Shown here piece by piece: positions 1 through 6,787 of a stretch of 16,223 nucleotides of DNA. Location: contig CAMVBP010000018.1 of the NCBI GenBank assembly GCA_947165795.1, forward strand, positions 1-16,223, written 5' to 3'. A model generated the notes under the pieces. That model was not told the DNA's origin. It saw only the letters and a list, made by a program, of their open reading frames with translations, and searched no databases. Made by a program: the position numbers and the translations under genes. Source of the stretch: an uncultured Treponema sp. Lineage in GTDB: Bacteria > Spirochaetota > Spirochaetia > Treponematales > Treponemataceae. The stretch's first letter is position 1; the number at the start of each line of letters is the position of its first letter.

Positions 1-2
1 TG

Positions 3-1025
3 ATTGATGCCGGTGCTGTTGTTAAGACTGCTTTCTGTGGTCCATGTTTTGGTGCAGGTGATACACCTGCTAACGGCGCCTTCTCTATCCGTCACTCTAC
101 AAGAAACTTCCCTAACCGTGAAGGTTCTAAGATTCAGAACGGACAGCTTTCAAGCGTTGCTCTTATGGATGCACGCTCAATTGCCGCAACTGCTGCAAAC
201 AAGGGCTTCCTTACAGCCGCAACAGAATTTGATACAGAGTTCAGTGGAAAGAAATATTTCTTTGATAAAGCCATTTACGAAAAACGCGTATATGATTCTA
301 AGGGAGTTGCTCATCCTGAGGTTGAAATTCAGTTTGGTCCAAACATTAAGGACTGGCCTGCAATGAAGCCTTTGAGCGACGACCTTTTGATTAAGATTGT
401 TTCAGAGATTCATGATCCTGTAACAACAACTGATGAACTTATTCCTTCTGGAGAAACTTCATCATTCCGTTCAAATCCTCTTGGATTGGCTGAGTTCACA
501 TTGAGCCGCCGCGACCCAGCATACGTAGGCCGCGCTAAGGCAGTTCGTGATGGAGCTGATGAGGTTAAGGCTGAAGTAAAAAGTGCTGCAGCTGCACTTG
601 ATAAATTCTCTGCAGGCTTTGGTGCACGTGCAGAAGCAGCTGGTCTTGGTTCATCAATCTTTGCTGTAAAGCCAGGAGACGGTTCTGCCCGCGAACAGGC
701 TGCAAGCTGCCAGAAGGTCCTTGGCGGCTGGGCTAACATTGCAAACGAATATGCTACAAAGCGCTACCGTTCAAACCTCATCAACTGGGGTATGCTTCCA
801 TTCCTTTACAAGGATGGAGACAAGAATCTTCCATTTGCAAACGGCGACTATGTATTTATTCCGGATGTAAAGAAAATGGTGGAAGAAAAGCTTCCAAGCT
901 GCAAAGCATATGCTGTTAAGGCAGACGGAAAGGTAAACGAGTTCGAACTTTCAACAGGCGACCTCACAGACGACGAGCGTAAGATTATTCTCGCCGGTTG
1001 TCTGATTAATTTTTACCGCGGGTAA
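3..1025 (+). CDS. Aconitase-superfamily hydratase (YbhJ-like), 3' part; 5' end outside window
   Basis: The open frame runs in from the left edge and encodes the last 340 residues of a larger protein; ATG 165 is internal and not the start. Near the left edge it reads TAFCGPCFG, which matches the CxxC pair that binds the [4Fe-4S] cluster in aconitases (codons at 36 and 45), followed by STRNFPNR, the counterpart of the RNF-G-R active-site loop. The remainder corresponds to the C-terminal swivel-type domain and ends in LAGCLINFYRG. Aconitase relatives dehydrate and rehydrate hydroxy-acids such as citrate in the cytoplasm. The second half differs from housekeeping AcnA/AcnB and looks like the poorly characterised 'hydratase' family typified by E. 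coli YbhJ, so the substrate is unknown. Seen: motifs and frame. Inferred: YbhJ-type assignment. A terminator follows directly, so this is the last gene of its unit. Confidence 0.85.
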   Translation: MDAGAVVKTAFCGPCFGAGDTPANGAFSIRHSTRNFPNREGSKIQNGQLSSVALMDARSIAATAANKGFLTAATEFDTEFSGKKYFFDKAIYEKRVYDSKGVAHPEVEIQFGPNIKDWPAMKPLSDDLLIKIVSEIHDPVTTTDELIPSGETSSFRSNPLGLAEFTLSRRDPAYVGRAKAVRDGADEVKAEVKSAAAALDKFSAGFGARAEAAGLGSSIFAVKPGDGSAREQAASCQKVLGGWANIANEYATKRYRSNLINWGMLPFLYKDGDKNLPFANGDYVFIPDVKKMVEEKLPSCKAYAVKADGKVNEFELSTGDLTDDERKIILAGCLINFYRG

Positions 1026-1036
1026 CCCCGGTTTTT
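1015..1036 (+). terminator. Intrinsic terminator overlapping the hydratase stop codon
   Basis: ACCGCGGG (1015-1022) pairs with CCCCGGT (1026-1032), giving seven base pairs with one bulged C, and the run of T at 1032-1036 follows at once. The three-base loop TAA is exactly the stop codon of the hydratase gene, so stem formation has to wait for the terminating ribosome to leave. It separates the hydratase gene from the secG promoter a few bases downstream. Confidence 0.6.
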
Positions 1037-1043
1037 GGTACTG

Positions 1044-1072
1044 TTGACTAACTCAGTCCTTTCTATTATTAT
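1044..1072 (+). promoter_or_regulatory. Putative sigma-70 promoter for the secG/V-ATPase run
   Basis: TTGACT (1044-1049) is separated by exactly 17 bases from TATTAT (1067-1072), each one or two changes from consensus. It lies directly after the hydratase terminator and 63 bases before the secG ATG. The predicted leader contains a small GC hairpin, CCGC (1093-1096) with GCGG (1101-1104), ahead of the AGGAG ribosome binding site at 1121. No other comparably good promoter was seen between secG and the ATPase genes. Confidence 0.6.
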
Positions 1073-1135
1073 ATTTAAACTTATTTTTACAACCGCAAAG
1101 GCGGACTTTGAAGTTCTTATAGGAGAAATTAAAAA

Positions 1136-1546
1136 ATGAATACAATTGGTGTAGTGCTCTTAGTTGCATTTATTATAGTTTGTGTTCTTCTTGTTCTTTT
1201 GGTATTAGTTCAGGATGATGGAGAAAATGGAATGGGAGGTCTTCTTGGAGGCCGCAGTACAGCTGCATTTGGTTCTCATTCTGCCAGTGTCCTTACAAAA
1301 ACTACATTTGTTCTTGTTGTTTTATTTTTCCTTCTTGCAGTTGGACTTGCTCTTGTAAATAGAAATCCAAAATTGGAAAAGGATCTTGTTCCACAGGCTG
1401 TTGAATCAACAGAAGCTGCTGTTACAGTAGAAGATACTTCTTCAAGCTGGTGGGCAGAGTCAAATGAAGAAGATGAAGAAATTGTAGAAGAATCAGAATC
1501 TGATGAAGCAGAAGAAGACTCAGAAGATGATTCTGAAGCAGAGTAA
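1136..1546 (+). CDS. secG: Preprotein translocase subunit SecG with long acidic tail
   Basis: SecG is the small, non-essential membrane subunit of the SecYEG export channel and helps SecA-driven translocation. The 136-residue product has two hydrophobic helices (about residues 5-26 and 57-77) joined by the family's glycine-rich loop, here QDDGENGMGGLLGG followed by AFG, which is typical of SecG. The start is ATG 1136 with AGGAG at 1121-1125. After about residue 85 it continues with an extension that becomes almost entirely Glu, Asp and Ser from about residue 110 to the end; ordinary SecG proteins are about 75-110 residues. Since both termini of SecG face the periplasm in the usual topology, the tail may lie outside the cytoplasm, although that has not been shown here. 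First gene after the promoter at 1044-1072. Confidence 0.88.
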   Translation: MNTIGVVLLVAFIIVCVLLVLLVLVQDDGENGMGGLLGGRSTAAFGSHSASVLTKTTFVLVVLFFLLAVGLALVNRNPKLEKDLVPQAVESTEAAVTVEDTSSSWWAESNEEDEEIVEESESDEAEEDSEDDSEAE

Positions 1547-1620
1547 TAATTTTTATATATATACTAAAAAATATTTTAAAAACTTTTGGAGAGAAGTTTT
1601 GTAAAATAGGGCAGGCGCAT

Positions 1621-2088
1621 ATGCTTAGTTCGTTTCTTTTTCCTGATGCTATAAAAGTTGGACTTGAAAGTTCAGAAAAAGAAGAATGTTTTGCAGAACT
1701 TCTCGAACTTTTTATTCCTACAAATCCTTCCTTAAACAGGGCAGAAGCCTTAGAAGCTTTGCTCGCACGCGAAGAAAAATTAAGTACAGCAGTTTTTCCG
1801 TTTGTTGCAGTTCCGCATGCAGTTTGTAAATCAATTTCAAAAACAACCGTTGCAATTGGAATTTCTAAAAAGCCTATTGAATTTGATTCAGTTGAACCCG
1901 AAAGCACAAAAACAGTTCCGGTAAATTTAATATTCGAAATTCTCTTTCAGGAAAATGATACTCAGTCACGCTTAGTTGCATTACGTGATATACTGTCTTT
2001 AGTAAGTAATCAGGAATTTTTAAAAGAAGTTCTTGCTGCAAAAACTTCGCAGCAGGTTTATGATATAATTGTTTCTTATGAATTATAA
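1621..2088 (+). CDS. PTS EIIA domain protein (PtsN / EIIA-Ntr-like)
   Basis: The 155-residue single-domain protein resembles the EIIA domain of the fructose/mannitol/nitrogen phosphotransferase family. The active-site segment FVAVPHAV carries the expected phosphorylatable His66 in the 'PHA' context, and the C-terminal half (LRDILSLVSNQEFLKEVLAA) follows the family pattern of helix plus 'L..A.s..evy.ii'. No EIIB or EIIC gene is near, which argues for a regulatory PtsN-like role and against sugar uptake. In E. coli, EIIA-Ntr controls potassium transport and stress responses; whether this one acts on the adjoining ATPase is inference. The start at ATG 1621 has only a modest AGGGCAGG upstream (1608-1615), and no in-frame earlier start exists. 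Its stop overlaps the ribosome binding site of the next gene (TAAGGAGGT), so the two are coupled. Confidence 0.78.
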   Translation: MLSSFLFPDAIKVGLESSEKEECFAELLELFIPTNPSLNRAEALEALLAREEKLSTAVFPFVAVPHAVCKSISKTTVAIGISKKPIEFDSVEPESTKTVPVNLIFEILFQENDTQSRLVALRDILSLVSNQEFLKEVLAAKTSQQVYDIIVSYEL

Positions 2089-2097
2089 GGAGGTCTT

Positions 2098-2415
2098 ATG
2101 GCAGAAACTAATGTTGAACTGGATACTATTAAGCATCTTCTGGATATAGAAAAAGAAGCGGCAACCCTTATAGACGAAGCAAAAATAGAAGCCGATAAGC
2201 GTATTCTTCAGGCTAAAAGCGAATATAATGAAAAATATAAGTCAGAATATGATTCCCTTACAAAAAAGATGGAAGCGGAATATAATCAGGCTGTTGAAAA
2301 TATAAATAAAAAATATAGCGATGAACTTAAGAATTTTAAAAATTCTCTGGAAGAAAAAACTTTAAATACTCAGGAGTTTAATAAAACTCTTGAAGCATCT
2401 TTTTTTGGAAATTAG
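2098..2415 (+). CDS. V-type ATPase peripheral-stalk subunit, G/H-like
   Basis: This 105-residue, highly charged protein is almost entirely predicted helix, with an alanine/glutamate-rich N-terminal pattern (IEKEAATLIDEAKIEADKRI) typical of the small stalk subunit called G or H in archaeal and bacterial V/A-ATPases. Together with subunit E it forms the right-handed coiled-coil that holds the catalytic head against rotation. The best evidence beyond composition is context: it is the first gene of the ATPase set, the usual place of the G/H gene, directly ahead of subunits C and I. Translation starts at ATG 2098 with a near-perfect TAAGGAGGT at 2086-2094. Small coiled-coil proteins are hard to place by eye, so the subunit letter is less sure than membership of the complex. 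Confidence 0.75.
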   Translation: MAETNVELDTIKHLLDIEKEAATLIDEAKIEADKRILQAKSEYNEKYKSEYDSLTKKMEAEYNQAVENINKKYSDELKNFKNSLEEKTLNTQEFNKTLEASFFGN

Positions 2416-2430
2416 AGGGGCTTACACTAA

Positions 2431-3444
2431 ATGGATAAAAATGGAGCTGGTTCATTCATTTATGCAAAAGCAAGCGGTATCCTCGGAAAATCTTTTATAG
2501 GGAATAAAGCGCAGATTTTATTTGAGCAGAAGTCTCTGGAAGATTTCTGGAATTTGCTTTTTAAAACACCAGTGCCTCTTGTTCCCGAAGTTCTTCTTGC
2601 TCAGCAGATAGAAAAAGCCGCATTTTCAAAATTCTTAGATCAATATAAATATTTTATCAGTCTTTATGATAAACCGTCTTCTGTATTAATTGATCAGCTC
2701 TACGTTTACGAAATTGAAAATTTAAAGGAAGCCGCAGACAGTCTTTGTAACGGACAGACAGTTCCGCCGGTTTTTGTAGATCTTGGTAAACTATCTAAGT
2801 TGAATTTAACCGCATGGCCGGATATTGCAAAAATAACTGCAAATTCAGATTTTTCCTGGTACAACCATGTTCCCGAAATTCACGAACAGCAGCAGATGGA
2901 TTTTCGACTTGATCTACAGTTAATCAGGCATTTATGGAAATCTGTGAATTCAGAAAAAGGCGAAGACAGAGAAGTTCTTCTTGAAATGTATAAAGAAGAA
3001 TATATTATAAAAAATATTGTCTGGGCATTAAGATTAAAAATTTACTATAAAATGTCTAAAGATGATATAATAAAGAATCTGCTGTATGTTACAGATTCAC
3101 AGAATCTTCAGGATCCGATTGCTTCCATGGCAATTAAAATTCTTGATTATCCTATTGATAATTATGAAGTCTGGCAGAACTGGAAATTCAGTGAGCTTGT
3201 AAATCCTAATGTAGATGGAGGACTCTGGCAGATAGATCCTTCATGGATAGAGCAGCTGAACAGAACAAAACTGAATAAGATGGCACTTAGAATTTTTCAT
3301 CAGTATCCTATGTCGGTTTGTGCGCTTATCGGCTGGTATAAAATAAAAAAATATGAATTGCATTGCATAAAGACTGCAGTGGAATCTCTCAGATTAAACA
3401 TAAATCCTTCAGAAGCTATGGCTGCTGCCGGTATTTTGGAGTAG
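2431..3444 (+). CDS. atpC: V-type ATPase subunit C (central-stalk socket, AC39/d family)
   Basis: The 337-residue soluble protein begins with a segment matching the AC39/d family (SFIYAKASGILGKSFIG, compare 'Y..AR.RG...KLL'), and has the family's length and helical, three-fold repeated layout with aromatic-rich helices. Subunit C is the funnel that sits on the K ring and plugs into the D/F shaft, joining the rotor of V1 to that of Vo. ATG 2431 follows GAGGGG at 2415-2420, which overlaps the preceding stop. The next gene starts 10 bases downstream. It is placed before subunit I here, whereas in many archaea and in Enterococcus the C gene lies after E and before F, so gene order is rearranged. 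Confidence 0.8.
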   Translation: MDKNGAGSFIYAKASGILGKSFIGNKAQILFEQKSLEDFWNLLFKTPVPLVPEVLLAQQIEKAAFSKFLDQYKYFISLYDKPSSVLIDQLYVYEIENLKEAADSLCNGQTVPPVFVDLGKLSKLNLTAWPDIAKITANSDFSWYNHVPEIHEQQQMDFRLDLQLIRHLWKSVNSEKGEDREVLLEMYKEEYIIKNIVWALRLKIYYKMSKDDIIKNLLYVTDSQNLQDPIASMAIKILDYPIDNYEVWQNWKFSELVNPNVDGGLWQIDPSWIEQLNRTKLNKMALRIFHQYPMSVCALIGWYKIKKYELHCIKTAVESLRLNINPSEAMAAAGILE

Positions 3445-3454
3445 GGAGGAAAGA

Positions 3455-5461
3455 ATGGCAAAAACAACGCAAATGAAGCTTCTGGAACTTGTAGTTCTAA
3501 AAAATGACGTTGAAAATGTAATTGAATATATAGGTAAAAAACAGAATTTTCAGTTTCAGCTTAAGAAAAAAAATACAGATTCTGAATCTTATGAAATTCT
3601 TAATGTTGATAATCAGATGTTTACAGAATTAACCCATGCTGCAGATGATTTAGGAATTGAATATTCTGATATTCAGTCAGAAGCTGCGGTTGCTTTATTA
3701 CATCGTCCTACAGAAAAGGACCGTGATGATGCGGCAAATGTTATTAACAATTATAGAAATCTTCAGAAAGAAATTGCCACTGCCAAAGAAGAAAATTTAA
3801 AGGTTACTGATGCTTATAAAGAAGCACAGGCATTCTCCAACCTTCAGGTTTCTTATTCCGAGCTTGAACATCTTTCTTTTCTTTCATTGAAAATTGGAAA
3901 AATTGCCGCAGATAAATATGAAGACTTTAAAGATTCCCTTGAAGGAAATGCAGTTGTAATTCCTCTTGGAAGTGATAAAAGTCATATCCTTGTTGCATCT
4001 TCTAAAAAAGGCCGCTTTGCAATGGAAACTCAGTTAAACGCCTTTAATTTTGTTCCATTGGAAATTCCTTCAGATTTTAAGGGAGTTCCTCAGAATGTTC
4101 TGGAAGGCCTTAAATCTCAGAAATATTTGTCAGATAAAACTTTAAGCGAGCTTGAAGAACAGAAAAAGAATTTTGCCGAAACTCATTCTGCCATGTTTAA
4201 AAATCTTATAGGTTGTTTTTCTGTTGCAGTTCAGATTGAAGATGTTAAAAAATCTCTTGAATCAACTGATCTTGTTTATAGAATTACAGGCTGGACTCCG
4301 GCATCGGAATCTGAGTCTTATATGAAGGAACTGGATGAACTTACAGAAGGCCGTATTGCAATCAGAATTTATGAACCTTATGAAGTTCCAAGCGTAATGT
4401 CCGGCAAGGAAGATGTTCCTGTAAAGCTTACACACGGAAAATTTGTTAAGAGCTTTGAAAGAATGATTTTCTCTTACGGTTCTCCGATTTACGGAACAAT
4501 TGATCCGAGCCCGTTTGTTGCAGTTTTCTTTACAATCCTTTTTGGAATTATGTTCGGCGATTGCGGACAGGGATTGTTTTTCCTGTTGTTTGGAATTTTA
4601 ATGGCTAAAAATATTATTAAGGTTGGCGGCTGGAATAAGTTTGCACCTATTTTTATGGCTATTGGAATTTCAAGTTCTATAATGGGACTTTTAACCGGTG
4701 AATTTTTTGGAACTGAAACTCTCCTTGAACCTTTCTCTTTATGGGTAACAGGTCTTTTCGGACAGCCTCGCGCACAGATTCTTCATCTTATGCCTTCTGA
4801 TGATCCAAAATCAATTCTTGTAATGTTCGGTGTATTTGGAGTTGCGGTTGCAATCGGTTTTGTAATTAATACATGCGGTCTTTTACTTAATATTGTCAAT
4901 AATCTGATAAGAAAAAAGTACAGCGAAGCCTTATTCGGTAAAAACGGTTTGGCCGGTGCTGTTTTCTTCTGGTATGTAATTGCAACAGTTTTAAGGGTTG
5001 TTCTTGCTGGTCATAAAGTTGCCGCTTACGATTTAATCATCATTTTTGTTTCGCTGTTCTTTGCGGCTTTTGCACAGCCGTTTGAACGTGCAATGGAAGG
5101 AAAGAAGCCTCTTCTGGAGAACGGCTTTGGAACTTATTTAATTTCCAGTGTCGTAGAAATCATAGAAGTAATTTCGGGTTATCTTTCTAATACAATAAGT
5201 TTTGTGCGTGTAGGTGCTTTTGCACTTTCTCATGCAGTATTAAACTTTACAATTCTTACACTTACAAAAATGTGTGGAGGTATTCCATCTGTTTTTGGAA
5301 TTGTAGTTCTGGTTCTTGGAAATGCGCTTATTATTGTTCTTGAAGGAATGATTGTTGCAATTCAGGTAATCAGATTGCAGTATTATGAATTTTTCAGCAA
5401 ATTCTTTCACGAAACTGGAACGGAATTTAAACCGTTTAAGTTTAGTGTTGAAAATATATAA
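3455..5461 (+). CDS. atpI: V-type ATPase subunit I (a subunit, membrane stator)
   Basis: The 668-residue protein has the two-part architecture of subunit I/a: a soluble, partly coiled-coil N-terminal half (to about residue 340, with YRITGWTP near 275), then a membrane half starting at YGTIDPSPFVAVFF and FGIMFGDCGQG (about 347-373), both hallmark segments of the family. About seven to eight membrane helices follow. The near-terminal helix NTISFVRVGAFALSHAV carries Arg585, the essential arginine that releases the ion from the K-ring glutamate as the rotor turns. It provides the half-channels for H+ or Na+ and anchors the peripheral stalks. ATG 3455 has GGGAGGA at 3444-3450. The length is normal for the family. 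Confidence 0.93.
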   Translation: MAKTTQMKLLELVVLKNDVENVIEYIGKKQNFQFQLKKKNTDSESYEILNVDNQMFTELTHAADDLGIEYSDIQSEAAVALLHRPTEKDRDDAANVINNYRNLQKEIATAKEENLKVTDAYKEAQAFSNLQVSYSELEHLSFLSLKIGKIAADKYEDFKDSLEGNAVVIPLGSDKSHILVASSKKGRFAMETQLNAFNFVPLEIPSDFKGVPQNVLEGLKSQKYLSDKTLSELEEQKKNFAETHSAMFKNLIGCFSVAVQIEDVKKSLESTDLVYRITGWTPASESESYMKELDELTEGRIAIRIYEPYEVPSVMSGKEDVPVKLTHGKFVKSFERMIFSYGSPIYGTIDPSPFVAVFFTILFGIMFGDCGQGLFFLLFGILMAKNIIKVGGWNKFAPIFMAIGISSSIMGLLTGEFFGTETLLEPFSLWVTGLFGQPRAQILHLMPSDDPKSILVMFGVFGVAVAIGFVINTCGLLLNIVNNLIRKKYSEALFGKNGLAGAVFFWYVIATVLRVVLAGHKVAAYDLIIIFVSLFFAAFAQPFERAMEGKKPLLENGFGTYLISSVVEIIEVISGYLSNTISFVRVGAFALSHAVLNFTILTLTKMCGGIPSVFGIVVLVLGNALIIVLEGMIVAIQVIRLQYYEFFSKFFHETGTEFKPFKFSVENI

Positions 5462-5468
5462 GATTCGA

Positions 5469-5480
5469 CCACTTACGTGG
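5469..5480 (+). other. Small stem-loop in the atpI-atpK gap
   Basis: CCAC (5469-5472) and GTGG (5477-5480) flank a four-base loop, seven bases before the AGGAG of atpK. The stem is only 4 bp, so it may be chance, but this 36-base gap is the longest within the ATPase gene set and precedes the subunit needed in the most copies. Confidence 0.3.
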
Positions 5481-5497
5481 AATAACAGGAGTTTTTT

Positions 5498-5791
5498 ATG
5501 AAAAAGAGATTTTTATGCTTTTTAGGAATTTTATTTGCAGGCTCATCATTGTTTGCACAGTCTGCTGCTTCTGCCGGTGCTTCTGGCGGAGTTAAATATC
5601 TTGCTGCCGGAATTGCAGTAGGATTGGCTTGTATTGCTTCCGGAATGGCTGTAGGAAAAATTGGTGCGGCTGCTATGGGTGCAATGAGCGAAAATCCTGA
5701 GCTTTCAGGAAAGGCATTGCCATTCGTAGGTCTTGCAGAAGGTATTTGTCTTTGGGGAATGCTCGTTGCCGTATTAATTTTGTTCAGATAA
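5498..5791 (+). CDS. atpK: V-type ATPase subunit K (proteolipid, rotor ring) with signal peptide
   Basis: This 97-residue protein builds the ion-carrying rotor ring. Residues 1-20 look like a cleavable signal peptide: KKR, a hydrophobic core, then SLFA before QSAAS. The mature part is a two-helix hairpin. Helix one has the glycine/alanine pattern GIAVGLACIASGMAVGKIG; the loop AMSENPEL contains the family's polar 'ENPE' turn; helix two carries the ion-binding Glu81 in GLAEGICLWG. The single hairpin shows it is the short, c-type form and not the doubled NtpK form. The Thr/Ser and Gln that often follow the Glu in Na+-binding relatives are absent (Gly-Ile-Cys instead), which makes H+ more likely, but ion choice is inference. 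ATG 5498 has AGGAG at 5487-5491. Confidence 0.92.
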   Translation: MKKRFLCFLGILFAGSSLFAQSAASAGASGGVKYLAAGIAVGLACIASGMAVGKIGAAAMGAMSENPELSGKALPFVGLAEGICLWGMLVAVLILFR

Positions 5792-5813
5792 GAAAAAAAA
5801 TTATTGCACTAAA

Positions 5814-6146
5814 GTGAAATATTATATTATAGGCGAGCGGGAAATTGTTCTTGCTTTTAAATTGATTGGTGTAGATGGAACCTTTGCCGATACCAGATCA
5901 GAAGTTCTGGATGCTTTTAACAGAGTTACGGGAAAGGGTGGAATAGTAAACGTTCCTTCGGGCGAAGTTCCTAAGGTTCTTATTCTTACAGAACAGGCCG
6001 CCAGTCAGATAGAAGAAGAAGAAATTTCCTGGCAGAAAACAGGAAAGTTTCCTCTTATAGTAGAAATTCCAGGTCTCAGCGGACACGTAGAAGGCAAAAA
6101 GTCTTTGTCTGAATCTATCCGAGAGGCAATTGGTGTGCAGGTATAA
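5814..6146 (+). CDS. atpF: V-type ATPase subunit F (central-shaft regulator)
   Basis: The 110-residue protein starts YYIIGEREIVLAFKLIGVDG, the classic N-terminal strand-loop of subunit F ('iGd.d.v.gFrLaGv'), followed by a compact alpha/beta fold with VPKVLILTEQAAS and FPLIVEIPGLSG. F sits beside D in the rotating shaft and modulates ATP hydrolysis. The start is GTG 5814: it fits the family N-terminus exactly, no ATG or other start lies upstream in frame before the atpK stop, and starting later would remove the first strand. There is no recognisable Shine-Dalgarno sequence, only A-rich DNA, so initiation may be weak or depend on coupling to atpK 22 bases upstream, as would suit a subunit needed once per complex. 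Confidence 0.87.
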   Translation: MKYYIIGEREIVLAFKLIGVDGTFADTRSEVLDAFNRVTGKGGIVNVPSGEVPKVLILTEQAASQIEEEEISWQKTGKFPLIVEIPGLSGHVEGKKSLSESIREAIGVQV

Positions 6147-6163
6147 ATATATAAGGGAATATT

Positions 6164-6787
6164 ATGCAGGAATTAAGGTCTACAGATATATTAGATAAAG
6201 AAATACAGGCAGATGCCAGAAAAAAAGCCGATAGAATTCTTCGGCAGGCAGAAGTTGATTGTGAAAAAATAATTTCCAGTGTTTCTGAAAATATTAAAAA
6301 GGCAGAAGAAGATAAAACTAATTTTTATTCATTAAAAATTCAGGCTTTGGAAAACGATAAAAAAGCAACCTTGCCGCTGGAAAAAGAACGTTTTCAGGTT
6401 TCTTTTATGCAGAAGCAGATTATTAATGGAATTAATAATTATCTTTCTTCTCTTTCTGTAGAACAGCAGATAAAGCTTGCAGTTGGAAAATTTGATTTTT
6501 CTTCTGTTACAAAAAATGTTACTGCATATATTTACGGTTTTTCTATTTCTGATGTTGAAAAAGTGTTAAATAAAAATCTCGGAAATAAACTTTTAGCATG
6601 TAAAGAAACTCAGTTTAATAAACTGGTAATTGAAGAAGAAGCCGGTCTGGAAAATCCAAAGGGAATTATTCTGGAAGCTGAAGATTTATCGTTCAGATGC
6701 CGTTTAACTGTTACACAGGCTGTAAGCAAAGTTCTGGATAAAAACCGAAGTGAACTTTCACAGTCGCTTTTTGGAGGCCAGTTATGA
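6164..6787 (+). CDS. atpE: V-type ATPase subunit E (peripheral stalk)
   Basis: The 207-residue protein has a long charged helix at the N-terminus ([20 protein letters not shown], continuing to about residue 75) followed by a globular alpha/beta region ending with [12 protein letters not shown] and [11 protein letters not shown], matching the C-terminal domain of subunit E that binds subunit B. With the G-like protein it makes the peripheral stalk. ATG 6164 is preceded by AAGGG at 6153-6157. The stop TGA overlaps the atpA start as ATGA, so A is translationally coupled to E. The gene follows F here; in many V/A operons E comes before C and F. Confidence 0.85.
   Translation: MQELRSTDILDKEIQADARKKADRILRQAEVDCEKIISSVSENIKKAEEDKTNFYSLKIQALENDKKATLPLEKERFQVSFMQKQIINGINNYLSSLSVEQQIKLAVGKFDFSSVTKNVTAYIYGFSISDVEKVLNKNLGNKLLACKETQFNKLVIEEEAGLENPKGIILEAEDLSFRCRLTVTQAVSKVLDKNRSELSQSLFGGQL

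Noticed and set aside
410..739. Minus-strand open frame of 109 codons inside the hydratase gene
   Set aside because: Composition is Ala/Ser/Arg/Pro-rich as expected from the antisense of a coding strand, it has no family resemblance, and the plus-strand frame is clearly coding.
1422..1907. Minus-strand open frame of 161 codons across secG and the EIIA gene
   Set aside because: It is antisense to two recognised genes, and its C-terminal leucine run is simply the complement of the SecG acidic tail.
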